Assembly: GCF_029784135.1 (NCBI RefSeq)
Contig: NC_073746.1
Location: 115,504,035-115,568,034, forward strand
From: Toxorhynchites rutilus septentrionalis
Lineage: Eukaryota; Arthropoda; Insecta; Diptera; Culicidae
Length of the DNA stretch: 64,000 nucleotides
Direction: 5' to 3'
The notes below the pieces were generated by a model that did not search any database, was not told where the DNA came from, and was given only the letters and a program-made list of their open reading frames with translations. Made by a program: the position numbers and the translations under genes. This document shows, piece after piece, positions 54,025-64,000 of the stretch (positions are counted from its first letter, which is position 1; every line of letters starts with the position of its first letter).

Positions 54025-54768
54025 GTATGGTTCCAGAACCGTCGAGCAAAGTGGCGCAAGCAGGAGAAAGTGGGCCCGCAGGGACACCCTTACAATCCGT
54101 ACCTGGCTTCGGGAGCTCAAGTTCCGTCGGCAACGGTGGTTGCGCCTTCGCTACCTCCGAACCCGTTCACGCATTTGGGCTTCAATCTGAGGAAACCTTT
54201 CGACGCTGCAAGCCTGGCCGCGTTCCGTTATCCAACGCTCGGAGGTGGTCATGTGCTTCCTTCAGCCTACTTCAATCAGTTTCATCGGTGGGTATCATTG
54301 TAATTGACTTCCAGACTACAGCGCAGAACTTTGGAGGAGCTAATTTTGTCTCGGTTTTCTTTTAGAACGCCACCACCGCCGATGCTGCCGCCGGGAGTTG
54401 GCGCTCTCTACACTCCATCAGCATCGTTCCAGACACTGTTGGCAAATATTTCCGCTGCCCAGCGTGCACCACCGGTAATGCAGTCGAAACCTTCGCCCCC
54501 GGGTGGAGTGAGCAGTTCGGATTACCTCTCGCAAGGGGGACCACCTCCTCCATCGAGTCTTCCAACGCCAGCGTCTCCACCGGTTTCACCCACCTCAGTA
54601 CCAGTTGTTCCTTCGCAGGGTCCGGGCGTTGTAGCTGCTCCCGGGTCTACAACTCCGCCCCAGGATCGACGCAGTTCTTCGATAGCCGCCCTTCGTCTCA
54701 AGGCTCGGGAGCACGAACTTCGGCTTGAGATGCTTCGCCAAAATGGGCACAGTGATATCATTAGCTAA
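54025..54768 (+). CDS. al: aristaless-like paired-class homeobox protein, last two exons
   Basis: Exon 54025-54287 begins, after TTTCAG, with VWFQNRRAKWRKQEKVGP, the third helix of a paired-class homeodomain. Splitting just before VWFQNRR is the conserved intron site of this class. It continues GHPYNPYLASGAQ, LPPNPFTHLGFNLRKPFDA and AAFRYP, ending FNQFH plus CG. Intron 54288-54365 (GTGGGT...TTTTAG, 78 nt). Exon 54366-54768 completes Arg, then TPPPPMLPPGVGALYTPS, a Pro/Ser-rich region, DRRSSSIAALRLKAREHELR (the C-terminal OAR/aristaless motif) and ends QNGHSDIIS. 221 residues in total are visible. The stretch after the homeodomain and the QNGH end resemble fly Aristaless as I know it, a transcription factor for limb and appendage patterning. 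Earlier exons are not in view. Transcription is rightward. Confidence 0.9.
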
Positions 54769-55575
54769 GATTAAACCCTAGATACTTTACTTTCACTCCG
54801 TACTTCGATAAACACAAACACACCCTAAACTTTTCAACACCTTCTGAAAACACTGATTACTATTGATCTAGAAACACTGCAACAGCAAAACAACTATCTC
54901 ACACACTCTCGCAGCGCGTTTAGCAAGACTCAATTGCCTTAGGATATACACATAGTGCCTTGCAAAGAAACAATTATTATAAACTACACAGAAAAAAGAA
55001 ACAGAAACACATTTAGCAAACAAAAAACACAACGCTCCTGTCAATTTGATTTCTAATTAGCGACAGTGCTGCCAAGGTCGCTCCGCTCGTGTCACTTTGA
55101 TTAATCGAAACGTCACGCGCAGATGAAGAATTCCCCGGAGGGTGCGTCCACAGCTTTCACTTCGACCTGTGTCAGTTGCGTGCTGTCGTTTTGGCAACCG
55201 TAAATTTAGCCTAATTCGCGCGAGACATTCGCTTATTTTTTTGTCTTTCCATTTTCGGACCAAAAGAAATCTGCTTCGAGGAATACGAATGTAACCAACC
55301 ACTGTGACACGCAACTTTGACCCACAGACAAACGGACATGAGTCCCAATTTATCAGGGTATTCGATCGGTGATCATTTCATCCTTCGTCCGAATATCTGT
55401 TAACTTCCTCATAATCGTGGACAGTATCAAAATGGTTTATACCATCATCAAGCAAGCATCAGGCATCAGCACCATAATCATTATCAACTCAAAGGCCGAG
55501 GGGGGAGGCGACAGAACGCGCTGCAAAAGAGCTTCTGGTTTTTCGCCTCCCGGAGAAACTGCTAATTTTCGTTTC
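54769..55575 (+). other. Probable 3' untranslated region and flank of the homeobox gene
   Basis: AC-rich noncoding sequence after the stop. No AATAAA is seen in the first 300 bp, so the polyadenylation site is uncertain; the GC-richer part from about 55060 may be downstream or intergenic. Confidence 0.45.
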
Positions 55576-55600
55576 CACACACACACACACACACACACAC
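55576..55600. repeat. (CA)n microsatellite
   Basis: About 12 CA units, downstream of the homeobox exons. Confidence 0.9.
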
Positions 55601-57572
55601 CCACAGCCTCATCTCTGCCGCCGGAGGGAAGAAACCGGGAACCCAGTGTTTCTCATATTAGCTGGAAAAATACATTTAGTTATAATTCCTTCCTCCGCCT
55701 TTCTGTCGGTGAAGTCCCGTGCGGTCCGAGTGAGAGGCTTATTAAGGCCGCGCTGCGCTGTCCGACGGCAAAATGCGATTAGAGGCGCGCTGTGGTGCTG
55801 CTGGTGAAAACGCAACGGGTCGAATTAGATTAATTTTATTTTATACATTTTTTTTCTGCTTATTTTGCACCTAATTCATATACTTAGCGGCAGCAAATGT
55901 CTCGCCTAATGGTAGGTTCCAGGGCCGAGAGTGCGATCGATGGAACAGGTTTATTTTTGCACTGTCGGCTCCCCTGGTCTGACACTAATAACGGCTGCTG
56001 CACGCGACGATGACGACGACGAGTTGGGGGAAGGTTTTCATTAATCGACAACGCGAGATTAATCAGGCGAGACGGCAGCTCAAAACACTGGCAGCACTGC
56101 CTTTGGGCGGAGAGAGATGAAAAAACATGTGACCTCTGCCTCAGGATGTAATTAAAACACTCAGAATTGCGGTGCTCACGAACACGCTGACAGAGAGTCA
56201 ATAAGGATAAGACGGCTCGGAATAGCATAAAACTGTAAATAGTATGAGAACAAATATTTTGGTAGATATTTTTGTTCTTCGATTAGTATTTATTGGTAAG
56301 CCCATACATTAGTTCAAAGAAATTGCTTAATGTTGTAAGCAGGATTCAGCACAGAAACATGCAATGGAACGCAACAATTGTATACAACACTAATTTATAA
56401 ACCCCTTAGCCCTTAGGATTTGGTTCGTAAGAGAAACGTATTGGATGTGGGAAAAAGTGACTAAAATGTAATATTTGTATTATTTCATGACCATTTATAC
56501 AAGAGAGGATACCTAACTTCCATCAACTTATGTATTGCGACTCTCTGTTGTTGAAAAGATTGTACTGCGTACAACAAAATGGAGTATATACGAATTTGAT
56601 AACTTTCATATCACCTTTAACACCAACTATGGAATATTTATTTAAAACTCCACGAGCTCTCTTCCCACATCCAAACACTTAGCAGCAATTAGCTTAAAGT
56701 TATGCGTAAGGATTCGAAGCAATACAGGCGATTGAACCTTGATTGATAATTTATCGAAGTGGAAGCGAAACGTATGTAAATTGCCGGGCGTAAATTTAAT
56801 AAACCGAGAAACAATCGAAAGTGGTGTATTGCTTGAAATGAACTCTTATAAGTATCACATCCTTTGACATCATCATATTTGGCTATCATTAACCAGACAT
56901 TTTGTTGTCGACACTGTAATTCATTCGAATTGATCTAATCAACGGGACAACGCAATTCAAAAACTTTCGCCATGAAAAATGGCACATAAGTATACATGAA
57001 GGTTTTCCGGAAATGAACGACCTCCATAAGTGGCATGATTTCCTATTGCATTTTAACTAGTCACACTGAGTGCTTGAGCTTGGGGAGACGGTAAAATTCG
57101 TAGTTGCTCTCCGTTTTGACCTGAACCAGCGAAATTGCACAAAGAACACACTGAATGATCTTTGGGAGTAGCAAATGATTCTCATTGTGCAAGTTTCTGT
57201 GATTCGAGCTCTAAAAGGTCAATAGCGACATCGGCCACATCCTTACAGTCACCAGGGGGAGGGAAGGAATGTTAGTATGGCCACAAGGTCGTCTCTATAG
57301 CGTGGTTCCCTAGCGAATACCGTGGAAGGGATAGTTGTTAGTGTTCACTAAGGTAAGTGATGTGATTATGTAACCGCGAGCTATCGACCACTCGACAGAA
57401 CAAAAATCCGAAAATCTCATGCGTCTGAAAAAGCGGCATAGATTATATTTAGGTAACATGAGAAGGAAAGCTTTCGATACTAAACCTATCGTTGTTTCAT
57501 GTATATCTATTCCAACCATAGCGGGTCGAGTGACCCTTCATGAATAGTTAGTGAACAAAGACTCGATTTGAA
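55601..57572. other. TE-poor flank, no gene recognised
   Basis: GC-richer to about 56.2 kb, then AT-rich. Short ORFs up to 114 codons without motifs. No repeat relationship noticed. Confidence 0.35.
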
Positions 57573-58302
57573 CACTGCGTTTCACAACTATAGAACCACT
57601 CATTTTTTCTGAGTTTCCAGAAATATGTAAGGAGTCAGTTGAATTGAAGTATATAGTGTAAAATACAATAATACAAATACAATTTCAACTTTATTGTTGT
57701 GTGCAGGGGCGAAACATTCAAAAAACTAAAATTCCAGTGTTTCATAATTGAAGAACCAGATGGAAGAAATTTCACTCCGTTACGATAAGTTTCTAATTCT
57801 TAAGTCATATTTAGTTCTCAATCAGTTCAAATAACCCATTCGAAGTAGTTACGACCATGCTGCGCCATGTTGTAGTGTGTATCTCGTTCTACGCAGAGGA
57901 TACTGCTCGTTTAAGCTCTTCAAATGACTCATACTGTTTGTAAGCTGCATCTACTGTTCGTCTGATCATTTGTCATAAGTTCCTGACAGGGTTTAGATTT
58001 GGTAAACAAGCTCACCAGTCCAGAATCTGAAGCCCCCATTCATTAAACTATGCCATAACCTTCCAGATTTTATGGTTTGATACCAAATTACCCAATTATC
58101 AGTATAATTTTGAAGCAAAAACAGAAGTAAATGATTCTGAAGTACTTCGTTGCACTTCTGACTGTTCATTCGTGTTGATGGTAAGCTATTTAAACCAAGC
58201 AAATTAATCTTGAGAACACTATATACTTCAATTCAACCGTTTTCTTATATATCTCTGGAAACTGAGAAAAATGGAATTGTTCTATAGTTATGAAACGCAG
58301 TG
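57573..58302 (-). mobile_element. Tc1-like element, internally deleted, long inverted ends
   Basis: 730 bp. The left end CACTGCGTTTCACAACTATA and, from the right inward, CACTGCGTTTCATAACTATA. Similarity of the ends runs about 95 bp, through GTTGAATTGAAGTATATAGT in both. TA follows the right end (58303-58304); the left flank is AA, so one duplication is mutated. On the minus strand the inside keeps transposase pieces: SLPSTRMNSQKCNEVLQNHL (near 58190-58130), FRFWTGELV where Tc1 has a DWPA-type motif, and NLNPVRNL after it. No intact catalytic triad. Confidence 0.7.
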
Positions 58303-58304
58303 TA

Positions 58305-60000
58305 TTAAGAGGGTCTGAAAAAGACCTGAGCAATCCGCGTTGACGGTATTGATCTACGTTTACTAGTTTAGAGGAGCGTCCAAAATAATTGATTTTCAGG
58401 CGGAATGAACACATTTTTAAAAGTGAAATTATGAATGAAAATTAACTTTTCCGTTTCAAATTAGTATTTTATTTGAATGAGAAACACTTTTTTTGCAGAT
58501 GGTGAAAAAATTTCATACGAAAATTGATTTCGAGGACAACTTTGTATTATAATGAAAAGATTCAGTAAGAATTTTGGAAATGTATAGACAAATGGTCAAA
58601 TAAAACTCAGAAATACATGTTTCAAGTAATTAAATAACATGATGTGAGAATATTCTTTCAAATTTTAACATTTTAAAAGTGTCTTCTTTGTCTTCTAGTC
58701 TGATAGGGATTACACTAACGAGTTTGGGACCCAAATTATGCCCCTAATTGGAAGTCGCCACCAGACATCGACACTGTCGCACTGTCATCACGAATTTCCG
58801 CCTAAACGATGATACGATCAAAAAGAAGAAAAAATGGTATGACGCACAACGGCACAACTGCCATTTTGTTTACCTGCTGCACCGCTTAAGTCAAAGCATC
58901 GCGCGCACCGAGGCGCCTGACTCAAGTCAAGCAGCTGTAGAGGAGATGTGTCTAAAACGCGCCTGCCGGGCAATTTGACACGCCTGATTTTCTCGTAAAC
59001 CAGCAAGGATAGAAATGCAATGGATATAGGCAATCGTGCTAGTCAATGATAGAATCATACCATGCAAGTTTTACATTTGTAGCATGCTTCAAAAAAATAA
59101 GAAAAATAATTTTCTTTGGAAGCAATTTTCGATGTAATTTTCTACATCATTTCTATAAGGTTTTTGTTGCTTGAAACCGATTCAGAGGCGATAACTGTGG
59201 GTCATATTTATTGAGTCGAGTTCTCAGTGAATATCTCAGATGAAGAAAATGGTAAGAAAGGATTCATTGACTTCTCTATTTGATATTTTCCGCATCAGCT
59301 AACCATCGGGCAGTATGGCATACCCTCGATCGGGACAATTTGCTCGCTTTCGACCGTAAACATTCTCACGAGAGAAATGGCTTGTATGTGAGGGATGCCG
59401 GATAATTTTTTCAAATATCTCTGCATGGCACGAATAAATGTCTTCAAATGTAATCATAATGAGCAAACCATCACGATATTTCTAAATCATGTTCGGTAAA
59501 TCACACAAACAATTGTTTTCACATACTTTGAAATGACCTCAGTATGTTTTCACGAAATTAAATGTCTTCGAAACGAAAACATGTCTTCACATCTGGCATT
59601 TTTATTATGTGCTCAGAGAATGCAGGAAAACAAGAGCGCGGACTGGAGAATTAATGCACGAATACTGGAAGAACACGCTCACCGGAGGAACGGTTTCTTC
59701 TCTTCGCTGGTGGGCATGAAGGGAATAGGTTGATGGAATCTCTCATTCATACAAGCTGTTTTTCTGAGCTTCATAGTCTCTGAGAGAAACAACTCATGGG
59801 CATATTATAACCATTTAACACCGTATGTTTTGAAATTTAGAATTTGGGCGCCTTACAAAATAAAATTCGTAGCACTTTTGTTATTTAGTATCTAAAATAC
59901 AAAACGATTACAGATGACTGAGGGTTAACAAATCTACGTACTGACGTAGTTGTTACCTTAAATTTTAAGAGCACTGTCAAGATAAATCCATTCTCCATTA
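58305..60000. other. No recognised gene
   Basis: AT-rich with a GC-richer, CpG-containing patch at 58745-58990. ORFs up to 76 codons without motifs. No match noticed to other repeats in the window. Confidence 0.3.
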
Positions 60001-60073
60001 GGGGTGCGTATTACACACTTCTCCTATATTATTTGTTTTGTTCACGTTTATTACAAGACGTGGTGTTTGAAAT

Positions 60074-60806
60074 TTGTTAACCGGAAGCATTGGAAAGTGG
60101 ATTTGGAAACTACTGTTGTTCAAAGGGAAACTTCGCGTTTTTCCTCCAAATTTTATGAACGATAAAAAACTGTGGCGGACTAAAGCTGATCGACTTTCGA
60201 TATCGTTTGAGGATTCGACATTTCGGTCGAAAAGGCAGAAAACTGAAACGCTTCGAGAAAAGCACTCTTCTGTTGATTTTTTGCATGTCGCTGCTACTAA
60301 ATTCATATTGAATGGTGAGGAACATGTTTCAAAACTACTCTTTATCACTTTCAATTATCCTCAGATGGCTGCCAACTTTTTGGATACTAAACGTATCCAA
60401 AAAGTTGGCAGCCATCTGTACGACTAAGAACTTATTCTTCTTGTAAAACTGAACCCTGAAGAAGGTGTTTCTTTGATTATTGAAGCGAATCTAAGCAAAG
60501 CTCAGTATCCTTTGGTTGGATCGACTGCTAAAAATCATCATGCTGACGTCTTTCCTTATCAACACAATTCTTGTGGCTAAAGAAAAAGCATATCTGTCTT
60601 CGGAATCCATCAAAAATACTGAAGTGAGAGCGGAAGTAAAGCGTGTTGAAGCCTTGAACAACAACGGATTACTAAATGATTTGACTGAAATAGATTTCGA
60701 GCTTCCATACAAGTGGGATTGCGATAAAAGTAGTGGACTTTCCCATGTGGCTTTCTCTACAAACAGAGCAACTATGCCGAAGAATACTGAGAAAGTTGAT
60801 TACTGA
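60074..60806 (+). pseudogene. Unrecognised broken coding region
   Basis: Frames that look protein-like lie one after another: 60074-60427 (KADRLSISFEDSTFRSKRQK, VDFLHVAATKFILNGEEHVS), then in a shifted frame LVKLNPEEGVSLIIEANLSK (about 60440-60510), then 60516-60806 (AKEKAYLSSESIKNTEVRAE, IDFELPYKWDCDK). A 57-bp inverted duplication at 60362-60418 cuts the first frame. The pieces could come from one former ORF of some 240 codons. I do not recognise the family. Either an old transposon-borne gene or a host pseudogene is possible. Confidence 0.35.
60362..60418. repeat. Perfect 26-bp inverted duplication with 5-nt spacer
   Basis: The left arm 60362-60387 starts CAGATGGCTGCC and ends TTTTTGGATAC; the right arm 60393-60418 is its exact reverse complement. 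The spacer is TAAAC. Confidence 0.95.
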
Positions 60807-60965
60807 TTTGTTGATTTTTATATTCATTGTATTAGTAAATAAAATTAAATCACTTAAGAATATTCCTCCTATTTCATTTTCTTTTCTTTTTCAACACAGA
60901 TTAAAAACAAAGATCCAAATTGTGGATTTTACACAGTATTTTTTATTTATAACAATTTCTCTTTA

Positions 60966-61430
60966 TGAGGGTCTTCATAGCCTAATTGGTTGCGTGTCCG
61001 CTACTAAGCGAACAATCATGAGCATAACTCAGGACCCTCAACTGACCATCTTTGTGTGTTATTCTAGCTACTAAGTCCACGCAACAATCATCATGTGTCG
61101 GTAATCCCAGTCCCTTACATTACGGTCTGCTGCATCGGTAGTTAGTGCTATTTGTAACATAACAATGGAAGTCTCATATCAACAGTAACAGGTAAACTGT
61201 GTATCGATAAGATAGGTATAATAATCTTACGCCTAAAAATGGCTAATTAGAGGCGAATGAACTGCAAAGTTTAAAGCCTCTTAAAAACAAAGAAAGAAAG
61301 AAAAGAAATGGCTAATTGGTAATATACAACATGAGAAAAAATGTACACGATAGATTCCGCTCTGTTACAGCTGAATTGCTAAATGAGCTTTTTATTAATA
61401 AATAGATGAGATGAAAAAAAATTCTCTTTA
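60966..61430 (+). mobile_element. tRNA-headed SINE with nested tail insertion
   Basis: An A-box-like TAGCCTAATTGG at 60978-60989 and a degenerate B box near 61022-61037 form a tRNA-like head. The body runs to the tail TCCGCTCTGTTACAGCTGAA and TTGCTAAATGAGC, ending A-rich near 61430. The tail is shared with 38535-38775. A 57-bp piece (61249-61305) is inserted in the body between 12-bp repeats. Confidence 0.55.
61249..61305 (+). mobile_element. 57-bp retroposon tail with 12-bp target duplication
   Basis: AAATGGCTAATT occurs at 61237-61248 and again at 61306-61317. Between them is GGCGAATGAACTGCAAAGTT, AAAGCCTC and an A/AAAG-rich tail: an extremely 5'-truncated retroposon. Confidence 0.75.
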
Positions 61431-61964
61431 TTTTTTCTCATTGTTTTGGAAAAAAATTACCTCAGCGCTCCTCTTATGGTCAGGGATCATAGGATCAACT
61501 TTGTAGAAGATACAATGTTTCTATAAAGTATTCCTGAGGAGTTATAAATTTTTCTGCATTTTGATCATTTTCTTTGACCACTGTGATCCCTAGCGGTGGT
61601 TTTATGAATGGGGCCCGTTTTGGCCAAGGATCATAAGACAAATTTTTCAGAAAGCACAATTTTTCGAAGTACAGTAATGTCTCGATTCTATCACTGGGCG
61701 TTTTTATCACATCTCGTTTATATCACTCTCGATTTTAACATTGCAAATATTTCGTTTATCGTTTATCGTGTTTCGAAACAAAAGAAATAATATGCAAAAT
61801 TCAATTCGTCGTTGAGTTATTGAACATAAAATGAGGATTAAACAGAAAAAATCATTATTAAGTTCTCATACGTAACTTGTAACGTAACTTTGAGCACCTG
61901 CGTCTTTTTAATAAAGTGGTGCCTTATTTTCAAAAAGAGTTTCGGAATTCGTAAGCCCTAAATA
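61431..61964. other. No recognised gene; possible MITE end
   Basis: TACAGTAATGTCTCGATTCT at about 61671, followed by ATCAC and TCGTTTATATCAC motifs, looks like a CGATAT/TTTATAT-type MITE terminus with TA before it. No second end was found. Confidence 0.3.
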
Positions 61965-62054
61965 TTGTTTGTGGTGGTAAGCTTTCAACTGATTATCGGG
62001 TACGGGTACGACAAATCTGGTTTACTTTTCAAAATATCGAAACATTACATTAAA

Positions 62055-63661
62055 TCATTCGGAGACAATGAAACCAATGAATCCCACCCATTAGGTAAAA
62101 AAGGAAAAACACTTAAACGTGTTCCTAAATCGCAAGATGTTTCTTCTGGGGACGAACCAGCTCATGCTAATAAGCCCCCTCATAAAAAAATCGCAAATCT
62201 CTCCTCTCCACCTCTTGACGCTCCCACCCTACCTTCGACTTCGGGTTCCCTTCCTGTTATCTCCGCTACCACTCAATCCTTACCTTCGCCTACTCCCCAT
62301 GTTGTCTCCCTTCCCACTCAATCCTTGTCCTCGTCTTCCCCCTCTGTTACCTCGTATTACCCCTCTGTTACCTCGTCTTCCCCCTCTGTTACCTCGTCTT
62401 CCCCCTCTGTTACCTCCTCTCCCGTGTCAAGGTCTATCCAGAAGAAGCATCTGGAACTGGGTTATTTTCTTTCGGCCCAAACCAAATGGAAAAGCTTTGA
62501 AAGTCATGCAGATTGCGAAAGATCTGGCAAGGTATACCTCCGTGTCGGAAATTTCGAAGGTTAGACCAAACAAATTGCGAGTTGTCGTGACTGATCGAAA
62601 GGACGCAAACAAGATTGTTGTCGACCAGCATTTTACAATTGAGTATCGGGTTTGCATTCTCTCTCACGTAGTTGAAATTGAGGGTGTGATAACCGAAACG
62701 GGTCTGACGTGCGAATACATTACGAGTGAAGGTACTGGCCGTTTTAAGAAACTGCCCTCGATGACTGTTAAGATCTTGGGTTGCCGCCAGCTCGGAACAG
62801 TTTCCCATGAAGGGGGTGAAACCAAATTTACGCCGTCCGACTCGTTTCGAGTCACCTTCGCTGGTTCAGCTCTCCCGGACTACGTGATGGTAGAGAAATT
62901 GAGGTTAGCCGTGCGACTTTTTATTCCGAAGCCAATGATTTGTCAAAAGTGCAAGTCAGTTGGTCATACGGCTGCTTATTGTGCCAATAAAGAACGCTGT
63001 GCCACTTGCGGAGAGCAACATGTGGGCGAATCCTGCAGTGCGACGATAAAAAAGCGTCCATATTGCGAGAGAACCCCACACTGGGTGAAACAGAAGCGCT
63101 CTTTGAGGGAACGCTCTAAACGCACTTTCGCGGAAATTTTGAAGGGCGCTTCTCCACTGGCTCAACAACAACGATCACCAATCAGCACACATAATGTTTA
63201 CGCCACGTTGCCAGTTGACGAAATGGAAGCGGATACAGCTAACGGGGGCACGCCGCCTATTTCTCAAGGGAATCCCCGGCGCAAAAATGTGACCACTCCC
63301 AACGTTCAAGCACAAGTCCCTCCGGTGATACCCCCAGTTAGTTTTCCTAAAAAAAACGAGTGCAGCGGACAAGCAAAATCAGGTTCCTCCTGGCTTCCGT
63401 GGTAATAGTTCACCTTCGAACGACCCAGCATTCGAGGGAACATCAAAAACCCCAAATGTCCCTGTTTTTCCGTCAAGTTCAACTTCCCAATCGGGATTTT
63501 GAAAGTTGTTTGACCTTGTGGATCAAATTTTCACGTGTTTTAATGTTTCCGACTCCATTAGAACCATTGTCACCGCAATGCTTCCAGTATTAAAGACAAA
63601 TTTGCAGCAATTTATGCAAACATGGCCCCTCCTTGCAATGATTATCTCTCTTGATGTCTAA
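62055..63661 (+). pseudogene. jockey-type LINE ORF1 (Gag-like) with frameshifts
   Basis: The N-terminal part is in one frame (DNETNESHPLGKKGKTLKRV, SGDEPAHANKPPHKKI) with a Ser/Pro/Thr-rich repeat region (62338-62422). A frameshift near 62445-62460 leads into IFFRPKPNGKALKVMQIAKD and VRPNKLRVVVTDRKDANKIV, the central RNA-binding domain of jockey ORF1 proteins. Zinc knuckles CQKCKSVGHTAAYC and CATCGEQHVGESC lie at 62942-63036. A basic segment and SKRTFAEILKGASPLAQQQR follow. A second frameshift near 63390 (the frame used until then ends at TAG 63403-63405) gives FRGNSSPSNDPAFEGTSKTP, ending SLDV at TAA 63659-63661. The protein would coat LINE RNA. At least two frameshifts, so inactive. Confidence 0.85.
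62338..62422 (+). repeat. 21-bp coding minisatellite in ORF1
   Basis: Four units of CCCTCTGTTACCTCGTCTTC plus C, starting near 62339, 62360, 62381 and 62402, encoding SPSVTSS-type heptapeptides. The 21-bp unit keeps the frame. Confidence 0.8.
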
Positions 63662-64000
63662 TTCAAATACAGAGGTCGGACATATCACTGTTTTACAGTG
63701 AAATTGTCGTAGTCTTATCCCTAAATTGGATACATTCAAATTTTACATTCATAACTTCAATTGTGATGTTTTTGCTCTGTCCGAAACTTGGTTTTCTTCG
63801 CAAGATGATCTCTCTTTCCACGATTTTAATACCATACGCTTGGACCGTGATGACAGATACGGAGGGGTACTATTGGGGATCAATAGGTGCCACTCATTTT
63901 TTCGAATTGACCTTCCATCTATTGGAGGGATCGAAGCTGTTGCTTGTCATGCAAACATCAGAGGCAAAGACCTCTGTATTGTCAGCTTGTATTGGCCTCC
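63654..64000 (+). pseudogene. jockey-type LINE ORF2 start (AP endonuclease), runs off the window
   Basis: ATG 63654 overlaps the ORF1 stop (ATGTCTAA). The frame reads MSNSNTEVGHITVLQ, then TGA at 63699-63701 where related proteins have Trp (LQWNCRSL), then NCRSLIPKLDTFKFYIHN, DVFALSETWFSS (with the catalytic Glu of AP-type endonucleases) and DLCIVSLYWPP. So it encodes the start of the apurinic-like endonuclease that nicks target DNA for LINE integration; RT would follow beyond 64000. The TGA makes the copy defective unless read through. Confidence 0.85.

Noticed and set aside
54362..54761. Minus-strand ORFs opposite the second homeobox exon
   Set aside because: Shadows of the GC-rich, Pro/Ser-rich exon on the plus strand.

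Overview
The window reads as nuclear DNA of a TE-rich dipteran, most likely a mosquito. The evidence is one recognisable host gene, the 3' end of a paired-class homeobox gene closely resembling insect aristaless (54025-54768), in about 60 kb of AT-rich sequence crowded with insect-type transposons, mosquito-style tRNA-headed SINEs and Helitron-like repeats. No bacterial or organellar features were seen. The species call is inference; no database was searched.

Layout. 1-3.7 kb: a leftward BEL/Pao LTR retrotransposon with its 5' LTR, tRNA-Tyr-like primer site and an open Gag-Pol frame that runs off the left edge. 3.7-10 kb: dispersed repeats, two Helitron-like copies, and between them a TE-poor stretch rich in TAATTA sites. 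10-12.5 kb: single-copy-looking DNA with a promoter-like site. 12.5-15 kb: two Helitron-like 5' ends, each interrupted at its TATA run by a different TA-targeting transposon (a 382-bp MITE and a dead Tc1 element). 15-25 kb: more Helitron-like copies, an inverted pair of a GTCCACGTGGAC-type repeat, a dead mariner, a LINE ORF1 fragment and a SINE with an 11-bp target duplication. 25-27.4 kb: TE-poor island. 28.7-36.2 kb: two different DD41D mariner-family elements, one dead and carrying a nested retroposon, the other with a fully open 361-codon transposase, plus two LINE RNase H fragments. 36.2-38 kb: TE-poor island. 38.9-48.9 kb: complex repeat array, two further mariners, a DD37E-type transposase pseudogene and Helitron-like arrays. 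48.9-52.5 kb: the C-terminal end of a LINE with a restriction-like endonuclease, then a LINE reverse-transcriptase pseudogene. 52.5-57.5 kb: the aristaless terminal exons in a 5-kb stretch without recognised transposons. 57.5-64 kb: a Tc1 remnant, an unrecognised broken gene containing a perfect 26-bp inverted duplication, a SINE, and a jockey-type LINE running off the right edge.

How it works together. The homeobox gene runs rightwards and its preceding exon is not visible in the window, so much of the window may be its large intron or upstream flank. The TE-poor islands with clustered TAATTA sites could be its regulatory DNA (inference). Nearly everything else is mobile DNA. Only the BEL frame (as far as visible) and the 34-35 kb DD41D transposase look intact; every other coding element has stops, frameshifts, truncations or lost catalytic residues. 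Many ORFs in the AT-rich stretches are chance.
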